A stretch of DNA of 64,000 bases from WHSW01 sp033856255 (GTDB lineage: Bacteria; Actinomycetota; Thermoleophilia; Solirubrobacterales; 70-9), in NCBI GenBank assembly GCA_033856255.1, contig JAWVFH010000028.1:1-64000 (forward strand), in the 5' to 3' direction. A program made the translations under genes and the position numbers. The notes under the pieces are model-generated. The model was not told the DNA's origin, ran no database searches, and saw nothing but the letters and a program-made list of their open reading frames with translations. Shown here piece by piece: positions 26,604-34,212 of the stretch. Positions within the stretch are counted from its first letter, which is position 1. Each line of letters starts with the position of its first letter.

Positions 26604-26954
26604 GTGAATTACAGATCAGTGCTGGCAGGGATCGCCAGTTTCGCAATCGCTGCACCGGTTGGCTATGCCCTGGCCCAGGATGGGCCGCGCAACGTCGGCG
26701 ATCCACCGGTTGCGGCTGAGCCGGTGCCCGTGCCGCCGCCCGCGACCTCGCAGCATCCGGAAGCCGAGACCTTTCTGGTCAAGCCCAGCCCTGAGCTCGT
26801 CGCCACCTGCGATCAACGGCTCAAGGTTGCGCCCGACGATGCCGGCTGTCGCACGGTGGCCCTGCTGGCCGCAGGCGATCTGAATCCGGGCGCCTACACC
26901 AACGCCGAGTTCGATCGGGCCGTCAGTCAGGCAACGGCGCCTTCCGATCGCTAG
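26604..26954 (+). CDS. Secreted paralogue of the anti-sigma-like outer domain
   Basis: A 116-residue protein with a signal peptide (1-24, cut near AYALA-QD), a Pro-rich linker (PVPVPPPAT) and a domain at 58-112 matching the outer domain of the preceding protein: PSPELVATC, LLAAGDLNPG, YTNAEFDRA. Cys69 and Cys82 keep the 13-residue spacing, suggesting a disulfide. The GTG is preceded by a strong CTAAGGAGAG site. I know no named family for the domain. Position suggests it is made with the sigma unit and may compete for the same ligand; that is inference. Confidence 0.65.
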   Translation: MNYRSVLAGIASFAIAAPVGYALAQDGPRNVGDPPVAAEPVPVPPPATSQHPEAETFLVKPSPELVATCDQRLKVAPDDAGCRTVALLAAGDLNPGAYTNAEFDRAVSQATAPSDR

Positions 26955-26982
26955 CTCGAGCTGGGAAATCGAAGGGGAATCG

Positions 26983-27558
26983 ATGATGAGAACAAGGTCA
27001 ATGCGCGCGCATGCGGTGGCGATGGTTGCCCTCCCGGCGCTTCTCGCTTTCGCCGGATTGGGAGCCGGCCTCGCCTTCGGCGACATCTTCTGTGGCGGGG
27101 GAACCTGCAATGGAAACAACCAGCCCAACGCCATGCACGGAACCAACGGCGGCGAGCAGATCAACGCGTTCGGCGGTAACGACACGGTCAGCGCCAACGG
27201 CGGTGGTGACGACGTCTACAGCGGCACCGAGAACGATTCTGCCTACGGCGGCGACGGCGGCGATGTCATCCGTGGAGAGGGAGGCGGTGACCCGAACGTG
27301 GTCGGCGGCCCCGGCATCGACGTCGTCGTTGGTCAGGCCGGCAGCGACACCAACGTGGACGGCGGAGACGACGATGACCAGTCCGCCAGTGGCGGCTTCG
27401 TCGACGGAGGCGATGACAGCGACAACGTCAACGGTGGCGGCGGAGACGACTCCGTCTTCGGCACCGGCGATGGGTCGGCGGGGGATGTACTCGATGGAGG
27501 AGGTGGCACCGATGCCTGTTTCGACGGCGTCAACGACATCAAGATCCACTGCGAGTAG
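26983..27558 (+). CDS. Secreted RTX-like Gly/Asp nonapeptide-repeat protein
   Basis: A 191-residue protein with a signal peptide (about 1-33) and then Gly/Asp/Asn-rich nonapeptide repeats (GGNDTVSANGGGDDVYSG, GGDGGDVIRGEGGGD, GGGGDDSVFGTGDG) typical of calcium-binding parallel beta rolls. Cys pairs occur at both ends (FCGGGTC and ACFDGVNDIKIHC), which would clamp the roll. It starts 28 bases after the secreted paralogue, so it is likely a target or part of the ECF unit. Its 3-prime end overlaps an HTH gene in another frame. Confidence 0.72.
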   Translation: MMRTRSMRAHAVAMVALPALLAFAGLGAGLAFGDIFCGGGTCNGNNQPNAMHGTNGGEQINAFGGNDTVSANGGGDDVYSGTENDSAYGGDGGDVIRGEGGGDPNVVGGPGIDVVVGQAGSDTNVDGGDDDDQSASGGFVDGGDDSDNVNGGGGDDSVFGTGDGSAGDVLDGGGGTDACFDGVNDIKIHCE

Positions 27559-27775
27559 CCCTCGCGAGACCAGCGGGCCGGGTCCCCAGCAGGAGCGGCT
27601 TCGCCGCTGCCTTGCCGATGCCGCAACGGCCATGGAGCGGGCCCGGGTCCACCGCGATCGGCTGATCGCCGAGGCCACAGCCCTGGGAATGAGTCGCCGA
27701 CAGGTGGCGGAAGCCGTTGGCCTGTCGCGGGCGGGAGTCCAGCACGTGATCAACAGGGGACGCGCCGGCGATTAA
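27512..27775 (+). CDS. Small helix-turn-helix protein overlapping the RTX gene
   Basis: An 87-residue protein whose second half has a clean helix-turn-helix: LIAEATALGMSRRQVAEAVGLSRAGVQHVINRG. A GGAGGAGGT ribosome site (27496-27504) lies 7 bases before the ATG at 27512, inside the RTX coding sequence, and the two frames overlap by 47 bases. The N-terminal 25 residues are Ser/Thr-rich and low in information because they sit on RTX codons. Probable transcription factor for this cluster; the exact start is uncertain. Confidence 0.6.
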   Translation: MPVSTASTTSRSTASSPRETSGPGPQQERLRRCLADAATAMERARVHRDRLIAEATALGMSRRQVAEAVGLSRAGVQHVINRGRAGD

Positions 27776-27934
27776 CTACTCGACCTGGCCGACGCTCGCC
27801 AACTGGCCGGAGGTACTACCGGCTGGGCTCGTAGACCCCGAACGCTGTTAAGTCCGCGATACAGTAACCCTCCCCGGAAGTTCACCAACACCAGACTTCG
27901 GGCGTGGACATCGACGCGGGCGGGAGAGATTAAC

Positions 27935-28321
27935 GTGAGCAAGACGCTGGATCAGGCTCGTCGGCTTCTGGAGTCGCGGCTGAACGAGGTGGAGGACGAG
28001 GCGAACAGGCTTCGCCGGGCGATCTCCTCCCTGAGTGAAGGGTCGGCCGGTGCGGCCGCCAAGTCCTCGCCGTCAAAGTTAAGGGCCGGCCGTTCGGCCC
28101 GATCCAAGCCTCGAGCCAAGCCCCGAGCCAAGCGCGCTCGGCGCGGCGAGCGCGAGGGCCAGCTCCTGGCCAGCATCAAGGCCCACCCGGAGAACTCGGT
28201 CAGCCAACACGCCAGGGCAATCGGCGTCAGCCCGCAGCAGGCCTATCCGCTACTCAAGCGCTTGGGCGCCGCCGGCAGGATCGAAAAGACCGCCTCCGGC
28301 TATCGGGCAACGGCTAAGTAG
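27935..28321 (+). CDS. Coiled-coil plus winged-helix DNA-binding protein
   Basis: A 128-residue protein: an N-terminal coiled coil (about 4-36, LDQARRLLESRLNEVEDEANRLRRAISSL), a strongly basic Ala/Lys/Arg linker (45-72, RSKPRAKPRAKRARRG) and a C-terminal winged helix (75-126, LLASIKAHPENSVSQHARAIGV... LLKRLGAAGRIEKTASGYR). The basic linker resembles the histone-like tails of actinobacterial nucleoid proteins. The GTG has a GGGAGAG site. It stands alone after a 159-base gap, the longest in the window, where I see no further gene. Confidence 0.65.
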   Translation: MSKTLDQARRLLESRLNEVEDEANRLRRAISSLSEGSAGAAAKSSPSKLRAGRSARSKPRAKPRAKRARRGEREGQLLASIKAHPENSVSQHARAIGVSPQQAYPLLKRLGAAGRIEKTASGYRATAK

Positions 28322-28393
28322 CCCCCAGCGCCCGAGGCCGCGGGTAGCGCTTCGTCGGCACCGGCTCACCTGACCCTGCGACGATTCCGGGCC

Positions 28394-29542
28394 GTGCGCA
28401 CCGCGATCGTCTCCGACCTCCACCTCGGCCTCGGCAGCGCCGCCGATCTGGTGCGCCGCGACGGCTTTCGCGGGCGGCTGGTGGAGGCGCTGGCGGGCGT
28501 CGACCGCCTGGTCCTGCTGGGCGACGTGCTCGAGCTGCGCGACCGGCCGCTGCCCGAGGTGCTCGAGGTCGCCGGGCCGGCCCTGGCGGAGATCGCCGCG
28601 GCGATCGAGGGGGGCGAGCTCGTCATCGTCCCCGGTAACCATGACCATCACCTGATCGAGCCGTGGCTGGAGCGGCGGCGTCTGAGCGGCGCCGCGCCAC
28701 TGGAGCTCGAGCAGACCGGCGAGCCGGAGGGGCTCGCGTTCGAGGCGCTGTGCGAGCGGATCGGCTTCGCGAACGTCCGCTTCGCCTATCCCGGGCTCTG
28801 GATCCGCGACGACGTCTACGCGATCCACGGCCACTATCTCGATCGCCACCTGACCGTGCCGACGATCGAGCGCCTCGGGGTGGCTGCGATCGAGCGGGTG
28901 CTCGGGATGCCGAGCGGCGGGCCCGATCCCCTCCTCCCCCCGGACGAGCAGGCGCCGGTCGAGATCGACGAGTACGAGCGCGTGCAGACGCCCGTCTACG
29001 CGCTGCTCTTCGGGCTTGCCCAGGCGACGACCGGCGAGCGCCGCGGCGGCGCCGACCCCTCGATGCGCCTCTGGCAGATGATCGGCGGCGGCGAGTCGCG
29101 CTCGGCGCGGCTGCGCGGCTGGCTGGTCGGCTCGGTCGCGGTGCCCGGCGCGGTCGGGGTCGCCAACCGCCTTGGCCTCGGGCCGGTGCGATCCGACCTC
29201 TCCGCGGGGGCGATCGGGCGGGCCGGAATCGATGCGATGGGCGAGGTCGTCGAGGCCCTCGGGATCGACGCCGGTCACGTGATCCACGGCCACACGCACC
29301 GTCGCGGAGGCCCCGAGCCGGGGCCGAAGGCCGCCTCCGGCCGCGGCGACACGAAGCTTTGGAATACCGGCAGCTGGGTCCACGCGCCGAGCCTGCTCGG
29401 CGCCTCGGCGGCCGTCAGCCCCTACTGGCCGGGGACGATCTGCATCGTCGGCGACGAGGGTGAGCCGGAGCTTCGCCACCTGCTCGACGAGCTCTCGCGC
29501 GAGGACCTCGACGGCGACGGCGACGTCGGCTCGGGCGATTAA
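28394..29542 (+). CDS. Calcineurin-like metallophosphoesterase
   Basis: A 382-residue protein with all metal motifs: SDLHLG (8-13), GDVLEL, GNHDHH, a mid-protein HGHY and C-terminal HGHTH. A roughly 130-residue insert between the GNHD and HGHTH motifs is larger than in UDP-diacylglucosamine pyrophosphatases. The start is GTG 28394. It is followed 11 bases later by a coiled-coil gene, although that gene has its own -10-like box. Substrate unknown; nucleotide or lipid phosphoester are possible. Confidence 0.82.
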   Translation: MRTAIVSDLHLGLGSAADLVRRDGFRGRLVEALAGVDRLVLLGDVLELRDRPLPEVLEVAGPALAEIAAAIEGGELVIVPGNHDHHLIEPWLERRRLSGAAPLELEQTGEPEGLAFEALCERIGFANVRFAYPGLWIRDDVYAIHGHYLDRHLTVPTIERLGVAAIERVLGMPSGGPDPLLPPDEQAPVEIDEYERVQTPVYALLFGLAQATTGERRGGADPSMRLWQMIGGGESRSARLRGWLVGSVAVPGAVGVANRLGLGPVRSDLSAGAIGRAGIDAMGEVVEALGIDAGHVIHGHTHRRGGPEPGPKAASGRGDTKLWNTGSWVHAPSLLGASAAVSPYWPGTICIVGDEGEPELRHLLDELSREDLDGDGDVGSGD

Positions 29543-29545
29543 TCT
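29540..29545 (+). promoter_or_regulatory. Leaderless-type -10 box TAATCT
   Basis: TAATCT overlaps the phosphoesterase stop codon and ends 8 bases before the ATG at 29554, with no ribosome site between. Confidence 0.5.
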
Positions 29546-29553
29546 CAGTCGCG

Positions 29554-29958
29554 ATGAGCCTGCTGACGCAGCCATTCGAGCTCTCGGCCCGGCTCCTGGA
29601 GAACGCGATCTCCGACCTCGGCGCGATCGCTGCCGCCGCCCGCGACCTGCCGGCGCGGATACAGGACCTCGACGAGCGCGCCGAGCGCATGCAGGAGCAG
29701 TTCGATCGCGCCCTGACCCTGGGCGAGACGATCGCCGCCAACACCGCCGCGATGGTCGAGATGGCGCAACGTGTCGAGGCGCGCGGCGAGTCGATGGTCG
29801 ATCTCGGCGAGCGGATGATCACGCTCGGCAACGCGGTCACCGAGCAATCGGAGGCGATCGTCCGGGCGCTCGCGATCGCGACCCCGCTCGAGGGCACGGT
29901 CGAGCGCCTCGGCCGGGCGCTCGATCGGCTGCCCGGCGGCAGGGCTCGCCCAGGCTGA
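29554..29958 (+). CDS. Amphipathic coiled-coil protein, unknown function
   Basis: A 134-residue protein that is almost entirely helical, with heptad-like spacing through residues 15-105 (ARDLPARIQDLDERAERMQEQ, AAMVEMAQRVEARGESMVDLG). There is no signal peptide or membrane segment. The composition is phasin-like, but I cannot assign it. It lies between the phosphoesterase and the MerR gene, each with its own TANNNT box. Confidence 0.55.
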   Translation: MSLLTQPFELSARLLENAISDLGAIAAAARDLPARIQDLDERAERMQEQFDRALTLGETIAANTAAMVEMAQRVEARGESMVDLGERMITLGNAVTEQSEAIVRALAIATPLEGTVERLGRALDRLPGGRARPG

Positions 29959-29990
29959 TGTCACATCGGGCCATGCGCCATGGCCCGGCG

Positions 29991-29996
29991 TAGACT
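29991..29996 (+). promoter_or_regulatory. Leaderless-type -10 box TAGACT
   Basis: TAGACT ends 8 bases before the ATG of the MerR gene at 30005. No Shine-Dalgarno lies between. Confidence 0.55.
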
Positions 29997-30004
29997 CGGA
30001 GCGG

Positions 30005-30748
30005 ATGTCGCAGGCGACCGAAGAGCTGACGATCGACGAGCTCGCGCGGCGCACGGGGATGACGGTGCGCAACATCCGCGCGCACCAATCGCGCGGGCTG
30101 TTGCCGCCGCCCCAGGTCCGCGGGCGCACCGGGTTCTACGGCCCCGAGCACGAGTCGCGGATCAACCTGATCCGCGAGCTGCAGGCCGACGGCTACAAGC
30201 TCGAGGCGATCGGCCGGCTGCTCGAGAGCGCCGGCGGCTCGAGCGAGGAGGTGCTGCGCTTCACCCGCGCGGTCAAGGCGCCGTTCGAGGACGAACAGCC
30301 GCAGATCGTCTCCGCGGCGGAGCTGGCGGAGCGCTGGAACGCCGGCGAGGCGGCGCCGGCGCTGCTGCGCAAGGCCGAGAAGCTCGGCATCCTGCGGCCG
30401 CTGCCCGACGGCAACTTCGAGGAGCTCAGCCCGACCCTGGGCCGGGCGAGCGCCGAGCTCGCCAGCCTCGGAATCCCGGCGGAGACGGCGCTCGACGTCG
30501 CCGGGGAGATCCACAAGCACTCGAGCGCCGTGGCTAAGCGCTTCGTCGACCTCTTCATCCGCCAGATCTGGCGGCCGTTCGAGGAGCGGGGCAGCCCGGA
30601 GACCGACCTGCCCGACGTCCGCGACGCGCTCGAGCGCCTGCGCCCGCTCGCCTCCGACTCGCTGCTGGCGATGTTCCAGCTGGTGATGACCGAGGCGGTC
30701 GAGGACCGGATGGGCCGCGAGGTCGAGCGGATTCAGAAGCGGCGTTGA
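30005..30748 (+). CDS. MerR-family regulator with long C-terminal domain
   Basis: A 247-residue protein. The MerR winged helix is at about 8-75 (TIDELARRTGMTVRNIRAHQSRGLLPPP, then GFYGPEHESRINLIRELQADGYKLEAIGRLL). The remaining 170 residues are helical and unrelated to the metal-binding loops of classical MerR, so an organic ligand or protein partner is more likely. ATG 30005 has a -10 box 8 bases away. It converges on the hydrolase at 30771, with a palindrome between. Confidence 0.85.
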   Translation: MSQATEELTIDELARRTGMTVRNIRAHQSRGLLPPPQVRGRTGFYGPEHESRINLIRELQADGYKLEAIGRLLESAGGSSEEVLRFTRAVKAPFEDEQPQIVSAAELAERWNAGEAAPALLRKAEKLGILRPLPDGNFEELSPTLGRASAELASLGIPAETALDVAGEIHKHSSAVAKRFVDLFIRQIWRPFEERGSPETDLPDVRDALERLRPLASDSLLAMFQLVMTEAVEDRMGREVERIQKRR

Positions 30749-30752
30749 ACCT

Positions 30753-30771
30753 AAGGGGGTCTGACCCCCTT
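30753..30771. terminator. Palindrome AAGGGGGTC/GACCCCCTT between convergent genes
   Basis: A perfect 9-base inverted repeat around a single T. It lies between the MerR stop (30748) and the hydrolase stop (30771-30773) and so could terminate both. Similar GGGGTC...GACCCC palindromes recur as REP-type elements in many bacteria. Confidence 0.55.
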
Positions 30772-31688
30772 TACGTTGCGAGGCTCGCCGGCTCGGCCGC
30801 GCGGAGGATCAGCTTCTCGCGGATCGTCGTCGTGTCCAGATCCGCCGGCTCGGTCTCGGCGATGAACTCGGCCAGCAGGCGGGCGAACTCGTATGGCCGC
30901 TCGAGCTGGGGGAAGTGACCGACGCCGTCGAGCAGCTCGAGCCGGCTACCGGGCATCAGCTCGTGGGCGGCGCGTCCGTGCTCGGCGGGGATGATCGGAT
31001 CGTTCGAGCCCCAGACCAGCAGCGAGGGCAGGGACTCCGTCAGGTAGAGGCGGTCGACGGCCGAGACCCGCTGGCCGCCGGGGTCGAGCACGGCGCGCAT
31101 CGTGGCGATGAAGGCGTCCCGCGCCTCGGCGTCATTGAGCGACGCGAAGCCGCGCCCCACCTCGGCCAGGTCGGTGCCGGCCTGCAGCTTGAGGACTCCG
31201 AGCATGCGGGCGATCGCCTCGCCGGCGCCCAGCACCCTGGCGTGCATCAACCACGGCATCACCCATTCCGACCCGGGCAGGGTCGAGGCGCGCAGCAGCG
31301 GATGGACCTCACGCCCGAGGCCGCCGCTCGAGACCAGCGCGAGGCGCTCGCAGCGCTCCGGGAACTGGTACGCGAACTGCATCGCGATCCCGCCCCCGAG
31401 GGAGTGGCCGACGACCGTCGCACGGTCGTGGCCGAGGGCGACCATGATGTCGCGGACGCCGCTCGCGTAGGCGCCCAGCGAGTAGTCGCCGCGCGGCTTC
31501 GCCGATTCGCCGTGGCCGAGCAGGTCCGGGGCGAGCACGGTGTGCTCGGCCGCCAGGTGCTCGATCGCCGGCTCCCACTGCTCGGAGCGGCCGGTGATCC
31601 CGTGGATGAGGACGACCACCGGGCCCTCGCCCTCGAGGCGGAAGCAAACGCGGTGGCCATGAAGCTCGATTTCGTTGATCGTTGACAT
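30771..31688 (-). CDS. Alpha/beta hydrolase
   Basis: A 305-residue hydrolase: oxyanion region VVLIHGITGRSEQW, nucleophile Ser in GHSLGGGIAMQ, acid Asp in WGSNDPIIP and His in GVGHFPQLERP. This Ser-His-Asp layout suits an esterase, lactonase or C-C bond hydrolase. It diverges from an acyl-CoA dehydrogenase gene across 75 bases that contain a TGTAAC/GTTACA palindrome, which could co-regulate both. ATG 31688 lies just inside that region. Confidence 0.83.
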   Translation of the reverse strand: MSTINEIELHGHRVCFRLEGEGPVVVLIHGITGRSEQWEPAIEHLAAEHTVLAPDLLGHGESAKPRGDYSLGAYASGVRDIMVALGHDRATVVGHSLGGGIAMQFAYQFPERCERLALVSSGGLGREVHPLLRASTLPGSEWVMPWLMHARVLGAGEAIARMLGVLKLQAGTDLAEVGRGFASLNDAEARDAFIATMRAVLDPGGQRVSAVDRLYLTESLPSLLVWGSNDPIIPAEHGRAAHELMPGSRLELLDGVGHFPQLERPYEFARLLAEFIAETEPADLDTTTIREKLILRAAEPASLAT

Positions 31689-31695
31689 GATCTGG

Positions 31696-31723
31696 TGTAA
31701 CCCTTACCGTGATCGATGTTACA
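31696..31723. promoter_or_regulatory. Inverted repeat TGTAAC-16-GTTACA in a divergent promoter
   Basis: Perfect 6-base arms (31696-31701 and 31718-31723) are centred between the hydrolase and acyl-CoA dehydrogenase genes. The spacing fits a dimeric regulator site covering both promoters. The regulator is unknown. Confidence 0.45.
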
Positions 31724-31763
31724 TAAGCCCATGTCGAAGTCATTCCAGAGGAGCTAAGCGAAC

Positions 31764-33041
31764 GTGAACGCGACCAGCACAGAGGATCTCGTCGAACAGG
31801 CTGTCGGACCGACGACCCCCCAGTCCGCCCCGAGCTTCTCGCTCGAGCTGACCCAGGACCAGGAGGACATTCGCGACTGGGTCCACGGATTCGCCGCCGA
31901 CGTCGTCCGCCCCGCCGCCGCCGAGTGGGACGAGCGCGAGGAGACCCCCTGGCCGGTGATCAAGGAGGCCGCCAAGATCGGCCTCTACGGCTACGAGGGG
32001 CTGGCCCAGTTCTGGTTCGACGAGTCGGGGCTGACGCTGCCGATCGTCAACGAGGAGCTCTTCTGGGGCGACGCCGGGATCGGGATGTCGATCATGGGCA
32101 CCTCGCTCGCGGTCGCGGCGATCTTCGGCCAGGGCACGCCCGAGCAGATGGCCGAGTGGATCCAGCAGTGCTTCGGCACTCCGGAGGACCCCAAGGTCGC
32201 CTCCTTCTGCTCGTCCGAGCCCGACGCCGGCTCCGACGTCTCGGCGATCCGCACCAACGCCAAGTACGACGAGGCGACCGACGAATGGGTGATCAACGGC
32301 CAGAAGGCCTGGGCGACCAACGGGGGGATCGCCGACGTCCACGTCGTGATCGCGACCGTCGACCGCGAGCTCGGCTCGCGCGGGCACGCCGCGTTCATCG
32401 TCCCGCCCGGCAGCAAGGGCCTCGAGCAGGGCGCGAAGCTGAAGAAGCACGGGATCCGCGCCTCGCACACCGCCGACGTCCACCTCGACGACTGCCGCGT
32501 CCCCGGCGCTTGCCTGCTTGGCGGCAAGGAGAAGCTCGACGAGCGCCTCGCCCGCGTTCGCGAGGGCAAGAAGAGCCAGTCGCAGGCGGCGATGCAGACC
32601 TTCGAGGCCAGTCGCCCGGTGGTCGCCTCGCAGGCGCTCGGCATCGCCCGCGCCGCCTACGAGTACGCGCGCGACTACGCCAAGGAGCGCCGGCAGTTCG
32701 GCAAGGCGATCATCGAGAACCAGGCGATCGCCTTCACGCTCGCCGACATGGCGACCGAGATCGACGCGGCGCGGCTGCTGACCTGGCGCGCCGCCTGGAT
32801 GGGGCGCAACCAGATCCCGTTCAAGAACGCCGAGGGCTCGATGTCGAAGGTGAAGGCCGGCGAGGTCGCGACCTGGGTCACCGAACGCGCGATCCAGATC
32901 CTCGGCGGCAACGGCTACACGCGCGAGTTCCCCGTCGAGCGCATGCACCGCGACGCGAAGATCTACGACATCTTCGAGGGCACTTCCGAGATCCAGCGGC
33001 TGGTCATCTCGCGGGCGATTTCGGGCGTCCAGATCAGGTAG
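31764..33041 (+). CDS. Acyl-CoA dehydrogenase
   Basis: A 425-residue flavoprotein. It has the FAD/substrate motif SFCSSEPDAGSDVSAI, WVINGQKAWATNGGIADVHVVIA, RRQFGKAIIENQAIAFTLADM, the QILGGNGYTREFPVERM segment, and IYDIFEGTSEIQRLVIS with the Glu of the EGT motif as the usual base. It should introduce the alpha-beta double bond into an acyl-CoA. The ATG... start is read as GTG 31764 with a good AGAGGAG site. An SCP-2 gene follows 28 bases later. Confidence 0.9.
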   Translation: MNATSTEDLVEQAVGPTTPQSAPSFSLELTQDQEDIRDWVHGFAADVVRPAAAEWDEREETPWPVIKEAAKIGLYGYEGLAQFWFDESGLTLPIVNEELFWGDAGIGMSIMGTSLAVAAIFGQGTPEQMAEWIQQCFGTPEDPKVASFCSSEPDAGSDVSAIRTNAKYDEATDEWVINGQKAWATNGGIADVHVVIATVDRELGSRGHAAFIVPPGSKGLEQGAKLKKHGIRASHTADVHLDDCRVPGACLLGGKEKLDERLARVREGKKSQSQAAMQTFEASRPVVASQALGIARAAYEYARDYAKERRQFGKAIIENQAIAFTLADMATEIDAARLLTWRAAWMGRNQIPFKNAEGSMSKVKAGEVATWVTERAIQILGGNGYTREFPVERMHRDAKIYDIFEGTSEIQRLVISRAISGVQIR

Positions 33042-33069
33042 GCATCCAAGGCGGATTGAGGAGGATCAG

Positions 33070-33558
33070 ATGAGTGAACAGGGCGCGGCCGAGGCCGCGA
33101 CGACCAACGGCGCGGCGGAGATCGATCCGACCCAGATCGACGCCAACGAGCTCGCCAAGAACATGGCTTCGGCGACCGACGAGCAGCTCGCCGAGCTGAT
33201 GGCAGGGCCGATGCGCGGGCAGATCCTGAGTGAGATCTTCCGCCGCATGGCCGAGCACTTCCGCGCCGACGCCGCCCGCGACGCCGACGCCGTCCTCCAT
33301 TGGCGGATCTCCGGCCGCGCCGACGGCGGCGCCGACGAGTACGAGACCGTGATCGCCGACGGCGCCTGCGACGCCCACGAGGGCTTCCAGGTCGACGCGG
33401 CGCGGGTCACCTTCACGATCGGGGGCGCCGACTTCCTGCGCCTCGTCACCGGCAACGCCGCCGGGCCGATGCTGTTCATGCGCGGCAAGCTGAAGATCGA
33501 GGGCGACATGATGTTCGCCGCCTCGGCAGCGTCGCTGTTCACGATCCCGAAGGGCTAG
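33070..33558 (+). CDS. SCP-2 sterol-transfer-type protein
   Basis: A 162-residue protein. The first 35 residues are an acidic, Ala/Thr-rich tail. An SCP-2 fold follows (about 45-160: ILSEIFRRMAEHFR, VLHWRISGR, YETVIADGACDAHEGF, FLRLVTGNAAGPMLFMRGKLKIEGDMMFA). Such domains bind acyl-CoA or sterol-like lipids. Its place after an acyl-CoA dehydrogenase suggests lipid-substrate presentation. GAGGAGGAT is the ribosome site. A convergent hairpin lies at the stop. Confidence 0.82.
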   Translation: MSEQGAAEAATTNGAAEIDPTQIDANELAKNMASATDEQLAELMAGPMRGQILSEIFRRMAEHFRADAARDADAVLHWRISGRADGGADEYETVIADGACDAHEGFQVDAARVTFTIGGADFLRLVTGNAAGPMLFMRGKLKIEGDMMFAASAASLFTIPKG

Positions 33559-33604
33559 GGACCCCCCGGCCCGGCCCCTCGTTCAGTGAGGAGCCGGGAG
33601 GTCC
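33559..33604. terminator. Hairpin between convergent SCP-2 and SGNH genes
   Basis: The inner arms CCGGCCCCTC (33571-33580) and GAGGAGCCGG (33588-33597) pair at 9 of 10 positions around GTTCAGT. The outer GGACC (33559-33563) pairs with GGTCC (33600-33604). It overlaps the end of the minus-strand gene. Confidence 0.5.
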
Positions 33605-34149
33605 TTGAGCGGCTTCTTCAGCAGCTCCGCGAAGGCCGCGGCGCCCTCGGTCGTCAGGTGCAGGCCGTCGGGCTGAAACCAGCTCGAGTGCCCGGAGGCC
33701 TTCTTGACCCAGTCGAGCAGGACGATCCGGTTGGAATGCTTCTTCGCCTCCTTGCGGACCAGGTCGGCGTCGCTGCCTGAGCCGCCGCCGAGCTCACGCG
33801 GGGTGACGAGGCCGAGGGTGCGCTTCTTGCCCAGCAGGTCGAGCGCCGTGTGGATGTCGTCCTTGGTCACCGAGCCGTTGGAGCCGAGGGCGACGACGAC
33901 CAGCTTCGGGATGTGGCCGAGGCCGCGGATCACATCGAGGCCCTCGGGCCACTGGCGGCAACCGCGGGCGTTGGCGCGATAACCCTCCTGGGCGAGGTTC
34001 GGCAACGCCAGCAGCATCGGCGAGTCGCCGATCGCGATCGGGGCCCGGCCGAGGCTGACGTCCTTGCGGGGCTTCTCCTGCTCGACCCCGCCGCAGGCGG
34101 CGTAGGCGGCCCCGGCCAATGCCAGCACCGCGAGAACATGAACTAGCAT
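33583..34149 (-). CDS. Exported SGNH/GDSL-type protein
   Basis: A 188-residue protein with a signal peptide (1-21) and SGNH landmarks: IGDSPM (block I Ser), VVVALGSNGS (block III-like), and PDGLHLTTEG (block V Asp/His). It is near-divergent from the MBOAT acyltransferase gene (63 bases), and a second SGNH gene follows that one, as in polysaccharide O-acetylation systems. ATG 34149 precedes the hydrophobic segment; the long upstream frame extension is antisense to the MBOAT gene. The Cys after the signal (AACGG) makes a lipoprotein possible, though the lipobox is poor. Confidence 0.75.
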   Translation of the reverse strand: MLVHVLAVLALAGAAYAACGGVEQEKPRKDVSLGRAPIAIGDSPMLLALPNLAQEGYRANARGCRQWPEGLDVIRGLGHIPKLVVVALGSNGSVTKDDIHTALDLLGKKRTLGLVTPRELGGGSGSDADLVRKEAKKHSNRIVLLDWVKKASGHSSWFQPDGLHLTTEGAAAFAELLKKPLKDLPAPH

Positions 34150-34212
34150 CGCCGCTCGTTTCAAGGGGGGAAACCTACCCCACGGCGGCCCCGCCAAGCC
34201 TGTTCTCCGACG

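Noticed and set aside
26983..27558. The RTX Gly/Asp repeats as a DNA satellite or CRISPR
   Set aside because: The repeats are at codon level, imperfect in DNA, and have no spacer pattern.
34158..34174. GTTTC/GAAAC arms upstream of the SGNH gene
   Set aside because: Five-base arms with a G-run loop are expected by chance and no box supports a site.
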